Of a stretch of DNA of 64,000 bases, positions 43,815 through 56,385 are shown in pieces. A program made the position numbers and the translations under genes. Origin of the DNA: Blepharisma japonicum (taxonomy: Eukaryota; Ciliophora; Heterotrichea; Heterotrichida; Blepharismidae); the NCBI GenBank assembly GCA_949751835.1, contig CATKHK010000051.1, positions 62,001 through 126,000 of the forward strand. The letters are read 5' to 3'. The notes under the pieces are model-generated. The model had not been told where the DNA came from and made no database searches. It saw only the letters and a program-made list of their open reading frames with translations. How positions within the stretch are numbered: position 1 is the stretch's first letter; the number at the start of each line of letters is the position of its first letter.

Positions 43815-46800
43815 TTAAAGATTTAAAATTTCATCAAGCACATAAAGTGTAATTTTTTTATTCCTATCCACAATTTCTTTATGAACATCAAAAGTGTATG
43901 GGCATTGAGAATTTTTTTGAAGAAGATTTTTTGCATACTCACTTACCACAATTTTCCCAGGAATTCCGTTACTTTCACATTTATTAGCAATCAGCACATC
44001 TCTCCCATAAATATCGTACCTCACAATTTTAGTTCCAGCTACTCCTCCTATAACATTCCCAGAATGAATCCCAATTCTCATGCACAAATGTGTAAAATAT
44101 TCACTATTAATATCTTCTATAACCTTCAGCATAGCTTCTGCAAATTTCATTATATTTAAGCACTCTACAGCTGGATTTCTATTGTTATCTTCCGTAAATC
44201 CAATGGCTACATAGCAATCTCCAATAGTGTGAACTTTATATACATGGTGCTCTACACAAATTCTGTCAAACCTTGTGAAAAATTCATGAAGCATCCCTAC
44301 AATTTGTTCAGGACTTTTGGAAGCTGATCACAAAGTATAGCCGACAATATCAGCATATAAAATTGTAACGTCAGATAAAGAGTCAGTAATAGTGTTTTCT
44401 TCTTTTAAGTTGAAATACACATGAGATGGCATCATTTCTGTAAGAAGATTCTCAGTTTTTTTGCTTTCTTTGTGGGCTGCTTTGCGAAGAGCATATGAGA
44501 TTCTAAGCTTTTTTTCTCGATAGTAAATAGAATATGTCATAATAAATAATAGTATAAAGGACAAAGAAGCGATTTCTGCAGTATTGAATTTCATAAAAAT
44601 TAGAACAATAAGCATTCAAAGTATAAAGACAATAGAAATAGTTACAGTAATGTGCTTTAAAAATGAATTTGAACAGTGTGTAAGATACAAAGCGTGGAGA
44701 ACCATTTTTCCAAATTCAATATAATTATCATAGGTCGAGTCTTCAGTTCTGGTTAAAACCATAAGGATCCCCATCCCTGCAGCAAAAATTCACTGAAAAA
44801 TTCACCCAGTCATAATATTTTGTTTTTCTTTTTTAACCATTTTTATCATCAACAGAAACAGTAAAAATTCGAGAAATAGACTTCCAAGCGAAACACTTCG
44901 ATAAGGCGTTGTTTTATCATCATTAACAAGAAACCTGGCAAGACTTAAAACAGTAGCAACAGCAAAAAATACAGCTCCAATAATCAATCCATAAAAGACA
45001 ATAGGAAAATTACAACTAATAAAATATTCTCTGAATTTCTGGTCTTTTAGCCTTTCTTTGCATCTGAAGGAAATAAATCTAACTTTTTCTATTTTGGGGG
45101 TATTCGATCTTTTGAAAACTTCATCCACATTATCTAAGTCAAGAGTTTCCAAAAACAAAGACTTTCGTCTTTCCCCTGAAATAATATGATGGCTAGTATC
45201 GAAATAATAGCTTGATTTCGACATAGAAATTGTCGAAAGTCTTCCTCCTTCCATACTCATTTGGGATTTCTTAATAGTCATTGTCTCTTTGTCACCCAGT
45301 ACAGATTCTTTAACTAATTTTGTGTCCATAGTCCCTTTGCCTTTAACCTCTACTGTTTTATTTTCAAAACTCAAGCCTTCTTTAGAATCTATCAGCTCAA
45401 AAGTGTCATTGGATATTTGGATGCAGCTTGAGTCTTGCAAAGTTGAAGCCATTCTACTTGCTGTGTTTACAGTATCTCCTACTAGTGAAAACTGAGGTTT
45501 ATGAAACCCTACAACTCCAGCTGTGACTGGGCCACTATTAATTCCAATTTTTAATTTTAATTGAGTGTCATCATTTATGAATATTTCTTCTGCAGCTTTT
45601 AGCATCCCGAGTCCAAGTTCTATTGCTCGTCTTGCATGAGAAACACTTGAGAACATTGGATCCGATTCAGGCTCTGAATCTTTTAAACCTGCACAAGCCA
45701 TATAAGTTTTTCCAACGGTCTCTATTTTTGTGACTCCAAATTCATCACACAATTGGTCAAATTTTCTAAAAACTCCATCCAAAAATTCTATAAGATCTTG
45801 AGGTGTAAATCTTGAGATAATCGCTTCAAAATCGCATATATCGCAAAATAGCACGGAAACAGTCCCTTGGTTTTCTGTTATATATCTTACTCCATCTTTT
45901 ACTCTTTTCCTCACAAAAGCTGGAAGCAAGAAATTTAGGACGCTCATTGATTTTTCTACTTCTTGTTTATCATGCTGAATTCTTGCAAATTCGTCTCGTC
46001 TTGATTTTTCTCTGACGTAGCTTATAAGTGTTGAGACTGAGATTACTGATAAATATACAAAAATGTATTCGATTATATAGAGAACCTGATTATTATAGTC
46101 AATTTGGCTACTTTGGGTAATTTTTTCGATAATAATAGGAATTGTAATGCCAAAATGAATGATTGTTAAAGCTACAAGATAAAACCACAATGTGCAAAAG
46201 CCTAATAGAACTATAACAGGCAATGATATAATTGTGCTTATAGATAATCAGCCAAAAGTATAATATTCTATTACAGTTGCTGCCAAATTCACTATATAAA
46301 CTGAAAGGAGCAGTTTTTTTTGGTATTTTTTAAATAATCATTTTCATGTCAAAATGAAAAGGCTGAGATGATATAAGCCAAAAATTGAATGATAAATCAG
46401 AACTCCAAGCTCCTCATAGGATATTAGAGAAAGGATAAACAAGACAACATATCTTGATAGAAATAGTAAAATCAAAGCTCTATATTGGATAATGTTTTCT
46501 CTAAGCTGCTCACCTTGATATTCAAGCTCTCTTACAGGCGATATGAACAGCAACCTCCATTTATTCAAATCATATCTATCCAATCTTTTCTGTTCTTTTC
46601 ATTTATCAGTCACTCTGTAAAGCTCACTAATACTATCTTTATATTTTTCCATCCTTGAAATCACAGCAACTTGGTAAATTTTATTGGTAAGAGCTCTCAT
46701 TAAATGAATAGTATTTGGATCGAAATTTATATTGGCAACTCTTGCTGAGTAGCTCAATACAAAGCAAATGCATGGCACCAATAATATATGAGCATAACTT

Positions 46801-49800
46801 CTTGGGCAGTTATTAATCATTTCTGCTGCCATAAAACTTGGGTTTTCATCTACTTCTGAAACTCCTTGAATATAACCAAATGCTATCATAATTGATATTG
46901 CAATAGAAGCCATTGTGTATTTATTGAAAGAGTTCACTTGTAGCATAATTGTTATCATAGAAACTATATATCAGTCAATAAAAGCCAAAATTCCTATATA
47001 AGTAAAATTCTCAGTATATCCTGAAGAATTGATAGTTGAATTGACTCCGAAATACAGGAATATGAATAAAATAAAAGCATGTGATACCCCTTCAAAAGCA
47101 AAATATGTCAGCTTCTTAAAAGTGAAAATTTCTTTTTTAATCCCTACATCATAAGATTCTGGATGCATTGTGATTTCGGCCTTTGAAATATCCTCATCAA
47201 AAATTCCTATTGCCATAATAGGAAGCAGCGTCAACAAAAACTCCAAAATAAGGATGTATTGGCTATCAATTAAACTAATACCTGAAAATCCTACGCTGGC
47301 ATTGTAGAAAAACAGCAAGCAGACTAAAAGAATATCTCTATATATCACAAGAAACATAACTGAAGCTATTCTTGTATAACAATAATGGCCTTCAAACAAT
47401 AAAAGATGTTTCAATTGAGAAAAATCTCTTAGGCAAATACATCCAGATAAAGAAGCATCTGGACCTTCATTTCCTTCGATCCCAACTCCTATATGTGATT
47501 CTTGAATCATTGCAGTATCACTTGGCCCGTCTCCAATTGCCATAATAGCAGGCTTAAACTGAAAGTTCCCTTTAAGCAGCCTAACAAGTTTAATTTTTTG
47601 ATCCGTCGTAATTGAGCTAAAAATGACTGTTTTTGCAGCAAAAAGCAAAGCAACCAAATGTCTTCTGCTTTCTTCTGTGTTAAAAGCAAATTGCAGGCCG
47701 CTTCTATCGATGGATAATACATAAGATACAGTATCTGGGTCAAATGGGTATTGTAGCACATCTTCTAATACTACATTAGGTACCAATTCAGACATCAGTG
47801 GGTGTATAGATCTTCTTTGAAAAGGCATATTAAAGCTTTTTTTAACTGGAGAATCACAATAAGGGGATAATCCATTCACCTCATCGCGAAACATCATTAA
47901 TTCGCTTCTATTAGAAATGTTGTTCATTTCATCAGAATATTTTCTTTTCGGTGACATTATTGACTTGTTAGGATTTTCTGGCGATTCTCCACTGTGATAT
48001 ATAAGCTGCTTTATGTGGTTTCTCATAATCCTTGTGCATTCCATTTGAGAAGTAATACCTCGGATTCTTGCCATTTGTGTATGCTCTTCTGCCAGTCCAG
48101 ACGAAATTGCAGCACAAATAGAGCTTTCTTCAGAGTCTCCACTGGCTAGTCATATTTTAATTCCAGCTCTGCTTAGAAGTTTCATGGTTTCTTTTGTTTC
48201 ATCTGCCACTAAATCTTCAATTCCAACAATTCCCAAATATTTCATACCTTTTTCATAGCGCTCGAAAACACGATTCATCCTTCCTTCACTATTAACTGGA
48301 GAAAGCTTGGCATTCCCATAAGCAAACTTGAATTCATTAAGCTCTTTTGCGGATAATATTTTATAGCCTAATAAAACTTGTTTTTTTCCTGAAAGGCTTT
48401 TCATATAAGTGATTGATTCAACATTGGAATATTTATTTGAATCGATAGATAGCAGCCTGACCATAGGATCTCTTGACCCGCGGATGTATAAAATAGCTTG
48501 GTCTGTGTCCGGGTATCTGATAAGAATTCTTGTTCTTTTAGTTTCATGATTAGGAGGTTGAAAAGCAACAACAGCTAAATCAAGCTGCTTATCAAAATAC
48601 AGCACTGATATTCTTCTATTTGATCTTCTCATAAGCTGCATACCTGCTTTTTCACTAGTTTTAGCTAATAATCTATCTTCTTCTGATAAGGAAAAATACT
48701 CTCCATTTGATTTTGTCAAAGTTTGATTACAAATGGCCAAATTTACCATAAAATGAAAAATAGGAGAAAACATTTCTGCTTCCCTTAAATCATGTCGCAA
48801 GTTCAAAAAATGATTGAAGTCTGAAGAATTTTTTTTTGTGTAGCTGTTTTCACATTCGAAACCTCTAGGAGTACCACGAGGAGTTGTAGGATAAGGATAA
48901 GAGTCAATAGTTTCTTCGCTTTCATTTACATAAACATCATCTCCAACTACACACACATTGGCAGTTAGTAAATCCTTTGTTAAAGTTCCAGATTTATCAG
49001 CCAAAATATATTCGACCTGTCCTAAATCTTCGTTAATATTCCATGTATGAAACCAAATTCCTCTGTAATTGTGCTGGATTCTAAAAATTTGGAAAAATCT
49101 GATAATAATTAAGCTCACAAAAAGGGAAATTGGTATGATGTTGCTGAACAAAATAATTAAATTGCAAACAAGCTCGATTACTGTGTCATTATATTTTAAA
49201 TCATAAAATAAAGTTCCCATCAGGGACGAAAATAATACAAGGAAAAATGCAAAAATTCAAAGATAACGGATTCATTTACCAAGCAATTTCTGGCTGACTG
49301 AAAGTCTTCTAAACCTGTTTCGCTTATGTGCCCAAGTTGTGGACTCAACACCTGTATAAATGATCATCCCTAAAATCCAGTTGGTATTAACAATTCTTGT
49401 GCCGCTCTGCAAAAGGTTTTTAATTGTGATCGGAGATGCTTTCGGGTTTGTGGTAAGTTTAAGTGATCCTTCGAAATTTTGATTTTTATTAGCTGGTGAC
49501 ACCTTTATTGTGGCGTTAATTTTGGTCAGTAAGGATACTGCGAGATTAATGTCGAGTTTGTCAAGAACTTCTTGGGAATCTTTAATCGATCGTTTGATTC
49601 TCAAGCTTTTCTCGCCGTTTATTTTTGAAATGTCTGTATAGCAGATGTGCTTCTTTGATCCTATGCTTAAGATCAGCATATCTGCTGGAACAGTTTCATT
49701 TTCGACAATACACAAAATGTCCCCAACACAAATATCTTTACTTTTCTTTTCTGTGATGATATCTCCATTCCAGACTTTATAAAATTTATTATTAACTTCT

Positions 49801-50138
49801 TCATCATTTTTATATTTCCAATGATCGTTCAAAGCATCTTTTAAAAGGGTAAACAAAATTAATGTAAGAAATACACTGAAAATAAATCACTTATAAAGGA
49901 AATCAAAATTCAAAGGCATGAGTAGGATGACAAAAACCATCAGAAATCATAAATTGTAAGAATATTGCAGTTGCTCGAATAAATTTTTGGGTATCAGATC
50001 TCACTTAGTGTACATAGAAGTCTTTATTAAGTTTGTGACGTATAAATTGCTGGTTCGAGATAATCCTTCTATAAGTTGTATTGTTCGCCAAAGTTCTTTA
50101 TCTTTTATTGAAGATCTACGCTTTGAGAAACTCGCCAT
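43815..50138 (-). CDS. P-type ATPase-guanylyl cyclase (ciliate/apicomplexan type)
   Basis: A single intronless frame of 2107 residues with about 15 or more TGA-coded Trp; stop TAA. Residues 1-1010 form a P4-ATPase-like module: A-domain ICYTDISKINGEKSL, phosphorylation motif LADKSGTLTKD (Asp at about 380, normally DKTGT), IEDLVADET, GDGPSDTAMIQESHIGVGIE and a set of membrane helices. A second multi-helix half follows with two cyclase domains. The first (about 1425-1600) has KIETVGKTYMACAG, where Glu is the guanine-selecting residue, and FSLVGDTVNTASRM, but lacks the second metal Asp. The second (about 1920-2095) has ILYADIVGY and VHTIGDCYVAIG with both metal-binding Asp. This reversed order is the hallmark of Paramecium, Tetrahymena and Plasmodium guanylyl cyclases. 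It makes cGMP from GTP, likely at the plasma or ciliary membrane. Confidence 0.93.
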
Positions 50139-50759
50139 AATGTATTTATAAACGAATAATTAAGTAATCTTGTCGTCACACTCTTTAAATTTAATACTGA
50201 ATGAAATTTTTTTGATGATTGGAAGGGGAAAATAGGAAATTATTTAAGTGAAAAAGAGGAAAAAGATAGTAAAAAAGTAAATTTTTAAAGAGAAGCGAAT
50301 AACTGGTCAATATGACTATATAATTAGATTTTTGAAAAGTTGTGAAAAGATGAGATAATAAAAAAGGAGAACAAAATTTTAGAGGGAAGGAATGATAGTT
50401 GAGAGATAAAGAGTGCTGTTTGTGACTGATTAGAATAAAATTGAGAGCTATTGGAAAATATAGACCCTGCAAACTGAAAAATGAGTCAAAATATAGCTTT
50501 ACAGTTTACTGTTTGATTAAGGCTTTTAATTACCATTAACCTCATAATGCTCTAGTCAAAATTATATCGATTTGAATTTATATATTCTCTAATTCTGATA
50601 AACTCAAGAGTCTTTTTACTTAATTTTTCTTTCAAAATGAAGCACAATTAGATACCTTATTTATAATTTCATTTATTCACTATCATTTGCAAAAATATCT
50701 AATTCTCTTTTCAGAGTTAAAATCATTACTTATAATATATTAAATATTTTTCACTAGAT
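50139..50759. other. Intergenic region upstream of the guanylyl cyclase
   Basis: 621 AT-rich bases between two same-strand genes; promoter of the cyclase and 3' end of nothing else visible. A purine-rich run near 50215-50430 gives a spurious low-complexity frame on the minus strand. Confidence 0.45.
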
Positions 50760-52175
50760 TTACTCCTCTGTATACATATCATCCACCCTATCCACAACAA
50801 TCGAGCCTCTTCTCGGGTCTTTAACTGCCACATCTCTCATAGTAGGCGCTCTTCTAAACTCATGCAAAACTTCCACACTCGGCACGACTTCAGGGATTTT
50901 CCCAGGATCTTTCCTGGTGACTTTAATGTTTGATTGATTAAGTTCTAAAATTAAGCACGAAATATCATCAATCATAACGTCTTCTTCCTCAATAATAGTT
51001 TGCCATCGAATTCTTGCTTCTTCACATAATAGCTGAGCTATGCATGTATTTTCTGGCTTAATAACTTCTAGTAATGGTCTTGAATCTAAACCTCTTATGC
51101 ATCTATTTCTATAATATTCTATGAAATGGACAACGTCTTCATTTTCAAGCACGTCTCAAACGCCATCAGATGCAGCGACAATAAAATAATCTTCATTTCC
51201 AGAGAGCTTATAGTTGGTGCAAACAGGAATTGCAATTACTCCTACACGTTTACCTCTGGTATCTCCTATGGATCTGCTCATTGCAAGTCCTGGGCCGTTG
51301 GAGTAAAGCTCCCAGACTCTATATGGTCCAATTCTATTACCAAGTTCATCTGTCAATTGTTGGACTCTTCCGCCGTTTTTTATGATTCTTGATAATTCTT
51401 CAGGATCTTCAGGCTTTTGGTCTCTTGTTAGCTGTAATGCATGAATTGCAGGGTTGGGAACGCTGTTTCTACGCTTTTTTACCTCGTCAAGCATTTTTCG
51501 ATCTTCGCCTATAATTGCAGGTGGGGCTGGGAGAACTTCTGGGACACATGAAGTGGCCAAAACGGCTCGAGAGTCACCTACGCTTGCAGAGTATAAAAAG
51601 TTACCATAATAATACACCAAAACCCCAGTACTGTATATACATTACCTTCCTGAGTTAGTAGCATTTATATTATTTATAGGGTTTCTTACCTCATCATCAC
51701 ATTTTTTGATGATTGCATTGAGGAATTCTGTTGGATTTGCCTATTTAAAATATACGGAATATTCTTGTTTATGAGCTGTAAAAAACTCATCTACAGTTGT
51801 TGCACAAAGATCTACGACTTTTTCTCCTTCAGATCCATGCCCATCGAACAATGCCATCAAAACGCTGTCTGCATCATTGCAAAATAAGCACAAATCTTGG
51901 CACTTTTTTTCAATTTCTCCATGTGGGTCAAGCCCTGGCAAAACACAAGAAGATGCCCAAAAACTGTGATTTTCGAACTCAATTTTCCTCGATGAGCATA
52001 AAACCGGCTCGGTGTGGTTATAAGATAGAGTATTTGTTCCAGCGATTTTCCCTGTATTTGTTCTTTGCTTTACTTGCACTGTAGCTTTGCGGAGATAGTT
52101 GCGAATGTCAGCAGATTCTAACTTTTTTAAACTGACATGTCTTTTGCCTTTGCTAGAGCTAATGATACATCCCAT
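50760..52175 (-). CDS. PP2C-family protein phosphatase with acylated N-terminus
   Basis: Three exons (52175-51756, 51740-51646, 51630-50760) with 15-nt introns GTATATTTTAAATAG and GTAATGTATATACAG (CAG acceptor); 461 residues, stop TAA. It begins MGCIISSS, fitting myristoylation at Gly2 and palmitoylation at Cys3. PP2C motifs are all present: MALFDGHGSEGEKV, NATNSGSTGVLVYYYGNFLY across the second intron, SASVGDSRAVLA, LQLTRDQKPEDPEE, LAMSRSIGDTRGK and FIVAASDGVWDVL with the Trp as TGA (51156-51158). The last metal-site segment reads MIDDISCLILEL, with Asp where Asn is usual. Mn/Mg-dependent Ser/Thr phosphatase, probably membrane-bound. A 60-residue basic tail follows the domain. Confidence 0.92.
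51631..51645 (-). other. 15-nt intron with CAG acceptor in the PP2C gene
   Basis: GTAATGTATATACAG (minus strand). Splicing reconstitutes the conserved SGSTGVLV core of PP2C, so the use of CAG here is well supported. Confidence 0.85.
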
Positions 52176-52199
52176 TTTGTTTATCAAGAAGTAATGCAA

Positions 52200-52727
52200 C
52201 TTTAAGGTTTTTTTAGTGAATATGGAGAAATTAAACGGATTGGAAAGAAGAAGGATGCGATAGTAAAAAAAGTTTTAATACAGTTTGTAGAGAATTTAAT
52301 AATAGCTCATTTTATTGATCAATTTAATTTAAATTAAAGTTTGTAAACATAAAATTAGTAAATTTTATAGAGATCTTATAATTTTATTGCAATAAAAAAC
52401 ATTGATTTATAGATATTTGCATTTTGAACAATGGATATCAGATGGCCAGATTATAATGCATGATTCTTATATTAGAAAACAATCTGAAATCTTTTTTAGA
52501 AATCACTAAACATAAAACTTAATTTTTTTTAATAAAGTAAATATAAGATATCTGAGCAAAAATATTAAAGAATAAAATAGAAAAAATTATTTCTCGAAGC
52601 ATCAATAACTTTATTGATAAATATGAGATATCAGCTCAAAGGATGATAAAAAAATTAAAATATTTCGATATCTTAAATAAGCAATAGAATAGATTTTATT
52701 ATCACAAAGCTAATAATAAATAATAAC
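52200..52727. other. Divergent intergenic region; left edge of tandem duplication
   Basis: AT-rich DNA between the PP2C and F-box starts. From about 52419 (GCATTTTGAACAATGG) it is similar to the DNA starting at about 56386, which precedes the second F-box gene, so the duplicated block begins here. Confidence 0.6.
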
Positions 52728-53570
52728 ATGGGCTCCAATCAAACCTCAGATAAAAATAAAGAAAGCAGGCAAGGCTACATTGATTCGGATGCATCACACA
52801 GAAAGTATGTTGGGCATAAAGAATATAGTGAAGTCGAATTAAATTATTTAAAAGAGCTTATTTTGATATTTCGAAGGTCATCTGATTTTCTCTCCCTTGA
52901 AGATTCATTAACACTATTGTGCCTAAATAAGTATATAAGACAGCATATAGCAAATTCAGAATGAGAAATGAATATAAGCATCAAAGCTTGCTTAGAGTTT
53001 CTAAAAGAAAATTATCAGGCGGAGTTTATAACCAGATTCCAAGATTATGATATAAACTCTCACAATCTATATAATAATTTTTCAAAATCTGAAAATTTGC
53101 TTAAAAATCCTTGTGGAGAACTCGGGTTTCGATATTGGGATAAAAATGGGGACTGAAGATTTTCTAAAAAAGGCACCTGGAAAAATAAATCAAGATGCTT
53201 TTGCACATCATATAATTGGGCTGAACTTTCACAAGAAATCCAGTTGAAAGATGAGCAATGTCATAAGATTTTATTAGCAAAGAGTTATGTTGCAAGAAGA
53301 TTTGATTGTGAAAGCACTGCAAGAATTACAATCGAAGGATATGAAAATGATAGCTGAAATATAATGTTTGATTCTGGATTATTTCTTCCTCCTTATAATG
53401 AAGTTGTTAAAAGTCCTTCGTGTGGATGAATGAAATTGAACTTTACGAAAGTAATCAATCCTCGGCTAACTAAAATAAAGGTGACCCTAGCAGGCAAAGA
53501 CAATAAATGTTGGAGAGGATATTATGGACCAAGATTTGGGTATACTGATATTCGAATAATAGATATTTAA
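52728..53570 (+). CDS. F-box-associated (FBA) domain protein, copy A
   Basis: Single exon of 280 residues with six or so TGA-coded Trp; stop TAA. N-terminus MGSNQTS could be myristoylated. Residues 35-75 (LIFRRSSDFLSLEDSLTLLC) may be a diverged F-box. The FBA domain starts at about 115: ENLLKNPCGELGFRYW matches the NLLRNPCGExGxxxW signature of FBXO2/FBXO6, followed by FCTSYNWAELSQEIQLKDE, KSYVARRFDC, MFDSGLFLPP and a C-terminal jelly-roll strand RGYYGPRFGYTDIRI. In animals this domain binds high-mannose glycans on misfolded glycoproteins or partner proteins for SCF ubiquitination. Here the same role is possible, but the F-box is weak. It has a close paralogue at 56664-57494. Confidence 0.85.
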
Positions 53571-54132
53571 AGATTCTATTACAAAAATTTCATAAATCTA
53601 TGCAACATTGTTTAATTATATTTTATTTGCTTTAAAGTTCATTTCACTAAATATTAAGAAATATATTTACTTTATAATTTTTACAGCTTTATAGTTATTT
53701 TTGTTTGAAGTTGTATTTATAGAAAAATTGCATGCTTATATTAGTTATTATATAAGTAAGCAAAACAGAATCATTTATGGAACAAGCATACGCTTTACAA
53801 ATTATTATAATTTAGTTTTTATAATCAAATTCAAAATAATTTTTAAAAGCTATTAAAAAATTAAAAATTACTGAAATATAATGAAATGCATAGCCTTATT
53901 TTGGATTTTTGTAAACTATATTTGTTGAGTCCTTAAGCTTTGATAGTCTTATAATTGGCCCAGACCACCCTGGAGAATCCTTAAGCTAATATATATTATT
54001 TAGAGTTATGAAAATCTTTATGATAATTGGAATTTCTCATAATGCTATTCAAACTAATTATACTTGAAGAAATGATTATTTTATAAAAATGTAATAAAAG
54101 TAATAATTTTTATAGAAATTTAGAATTATAAA
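53571..54132. other. Intergenic region inside duplication unit A
   Basis: 562 bases. A GC-richer island at about 53935-53985 is flanked by two copies of TCCTTAAGCT; otherwise AT-rich and empty. In unit B the matching part has been lost together with the TPR gene's 5' half. Confidence 0.45.
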
Positions 54133-55650
54133 ATGGTCAAGTACTTTTATGAAGCTGGAAGAGTCTGCGAATCTCAAACAGATATCAGAGAGGTGTTTTT
54201 AAATAAATTAAAATCAGAACAAGACATATCTCAAGTTTCGTCTTGCATAGATCCACAAATTCAAGAAGCAATTCTAAAACATATCGCTTCACTTCAAAAT
54301 GCCACACGTTTAACCAAAGAAAAATACATAAAAAAGTCCAAAAATCTGATTACTCTTATAAATCAGAAGCTAAATAAAGCAATAGCAGAACTAGATACGC
54401 TTGAAAAAAATTCAAATAAAATGATCAGAAATATATTAGTTTCTCAAGATAATTTAACAGAAAGCGAAAATTTACTTAATCTTACCAAAACTGAAATCGA
54501 GCATGGACTTGCTCATTATGAAGTCCCAAATATATCTAGCGATGGGATTTATATAGAAATTTCAAACCTATTTAAAGAAGAAATTATCACTACTCCTCTA
54601 ATTTTTAGCCTTGATAAGTTTAATGAGTCTTTTTTGATTGAAGTAAAAGAGGCTTTAGATAAAAACGACATAAAGATCGCTGAAAAGTTGCTTGACGAAT
54701 GGAGAGAGATTCTGAACAAGTGGGAGCCAAACAGCTTAATTAAAAATATGAATATTCTTTATCAAGTTGTAAAGCCATACAAGAATGTAGACTTATTACA
54801 AAAAATTGAGCCATATATAAATATAAGCCTGAAATCATCTTCAATGTATGATTTAGAAAGCCTAGGCGAGCTTTCTGAAATTTATGCTGATTTAGGACTT
54901 TATTATAAATCCAAGTTGAATCTTACACAAGCTGTTGAGTATTTCGATAAGTTCCAGAGCACAGTGGAAATCATCCCTGGAAAAATCAATAAAAGAGCAT
55001 GGGCTTTATTTGAGCTAGGAACACTGAACCTTTCTAAGAAAATTAAATCTTTTGATAAGGCAATTTTATATTTAAAAACTTCAGAAGATTTAGGTGGACT
55101 TAATACTTATCCAGAAGGCTACAGGAATTTGGGCAAACTATTTTCAAATAGAGAATTTTATGAAATTGCTTTAGATTACTTCAATAAATATTTAAGCTCG
55201 CAAGGTATAAAAAAAACAAAATATTTAGCAAACACTTATAGATGCATAGGCCATTGCTATATGAAAATTGACGAGCCTGATTTAGATAAAGCGAAAGAGG
55301 CTTATGATAAAGCTAGCAAACTACTAGAAGATGTTTTAAATGTGGAAGACGAAAAAGCTGAGCTAAACTTAGATTTAGCCAACTATTATGAGAAAATTGA
55401 GAGGTATGGCTCGGCGTTGAATTATATTTCTTACACACAAAAAGTTTATGAGGGAAAACGAAATAAAAATTTGATGAATCTTTATTATAATATTGGGAAA
55501 CTTTATCATTTAAACGCAGACTGGGAAAACGCAAAAAGTTATTATGATAAGTGCTTAAAAAATAAAAAACAACTCAATGAAGAGGTACAGAAGTTTCTAA
55601 TTATACAAGCACATCAAGTTTATAAGAAATTGGGCTTGATGTTTAAATAA
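54133..55650 (+). CDS. TPR-repeat protein, intact copy A
   Basis: Single exon of 505 residues, stop TAA, no TGA. Residues 1-215 are helical, with a coiled coil (KYIKKSKNLITLINQKLNKA). From about 230 to 500 there are TPR units: LGELSEIYADLGLYYKSKLN, YLKTSEDLGGLNTYPEGYRN, LGKLFSNREFYEIALDYFNK, YRCIGHCYMKIDEPDLDKAK, LDLANYYEKIERYGSALNYI and YNIGKLYHLNADWENAKSYY. The regular A/G-Y-x-x-A pattern is clear. TPRs bind other proteins; no other domain shows its role. A 5'-truncated, frame-disrupted copy lies at 57618-58217. Confidence 0.85.
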   Translation: MVKYFYEAGRVCESQTDIREVFLNKLKSEQDISQVSSCIDPQIQEAILKHIASLQNATRLTKEKYIKKSKNLITLINQKLNKAIAELDTLEKNSNKMIRNILVSQDNLTESENLLNLTKTEIEHGLAHYEVPNISSDGIYIEISNLFKEEIITTPLIFSLDKFNESFLIEVKEALDKNDIKIAEKLLDEWREILNKWEPNSLIKNMNILYQVVKPYKNVDLLQKIEPYINISLKSSSMYDLESLGELSEIYADLGLYYKSKLNLTQAVEYFDKFQSTVEIIPGKINKRAWALFELGTLNLSKKIKSFDKAILYLKTSEDLGGLNTYPEGYRNLGKLFSNREFYEIALDYFNKYLSSQGIKKTKYLANTYRCIGHCYMKIDEPDLDKAKEAYDKASKLLEDVLNVEDEKAELNLDLANYYEKIERYGSALNYISYTQKVYEGKRNKNLMNLYYNIGKLYHLNADWENAKSYYDKCLKNKKQLNEEVQKFLIIQAHQVYKKLGLMFK

Positions 55651-55845
55651 CTCATTTTAGTATATTAATTTATTAGATATAACTGCAATTTAAGAAGAAA
55701 ATAATTTTATAATGCATAGAAGCAGGCAATTTTAACTTTTGAACTGCAGTTATTTTTAAAAAAACTATAAAAATTAATAAAAGACTTGATTTTTCTTTCC
55801 ATATAAATTTTAATATATAGCTGTATATCCATCAAAATATTTCAT

Positions 55846-56385
55846 TTACTGATTTATAACTCTAATTCTTTGTCTTCTCTGATTATTATCTTCCCCCTTT
55901 ACTTCTTCAATATCCTGAGCTTTTTGATCTTCCGGATTTCTTCTATTCTATATAAATTTTACATGATTCATAATAGTCCAATCATAAATAAAATCATATT
56001 GATACCCTTCTCTAAAAAGCAAGTCTTTAAAAGTCCTTTTCAGATATGAATGGTCAGGCATATCCTAATCCTTCTAAATCATATTTTCTTGATTATTCTA
56101 TTTCCAAATGTGTTACTTGGCGTATATCCCCCTTTTCTATATAGGATATGCTGCTGTGTTTTTGGGTCTCGGCGTTTTTAATCAATTCTAAAACAATAGC
56201 ATAGACTTGGCTAGCTTTTTTAACTAAAGCCGACAGGAATTGTCAGGCTCAATAGATGATTTCTATACTGCATCGATAGATTATGTGAACCCTTACACCG
56301 CCTAGGGGAATTCTATAAATTTAAAACTCATATAGAAGCTGCGGATGCCTGATATGGGTTCTTTCAAGTTAAATTGCAATTTTTT
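55846..56385 (-). pseudogene. Casein kinase 1 pseudogene, copy A
   Basis: The DNA matches the intact CK1 gene (58400-59416) from the stop side onwards: the last 34 codons and intron are nearly identical, then the kinase C-lobe. Two internal deletions remove the region between GTCAGGC[A]TATCCT and AATCCTTCTAAATCAT and the region between the catalytic loop and the glycine-loop half. The copy ends at 56385 inside what would be codon 25 or so, exactly where the second duplication unit begins, so it never had its own start codon or promoter. Several stops and frame shifts are present. It is the truncated end of a tandem duplication and cannot encode a kinase. Confidence 0.9.

Noticed and set aside
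50191-50472. Minus-strand frame of 93 codons upstream of the guanylyl cyclase
   Set aside because: Low-complexity Leu/Phe/Ser product of a purine-rich stretch; no domain, no match to a neighbour.
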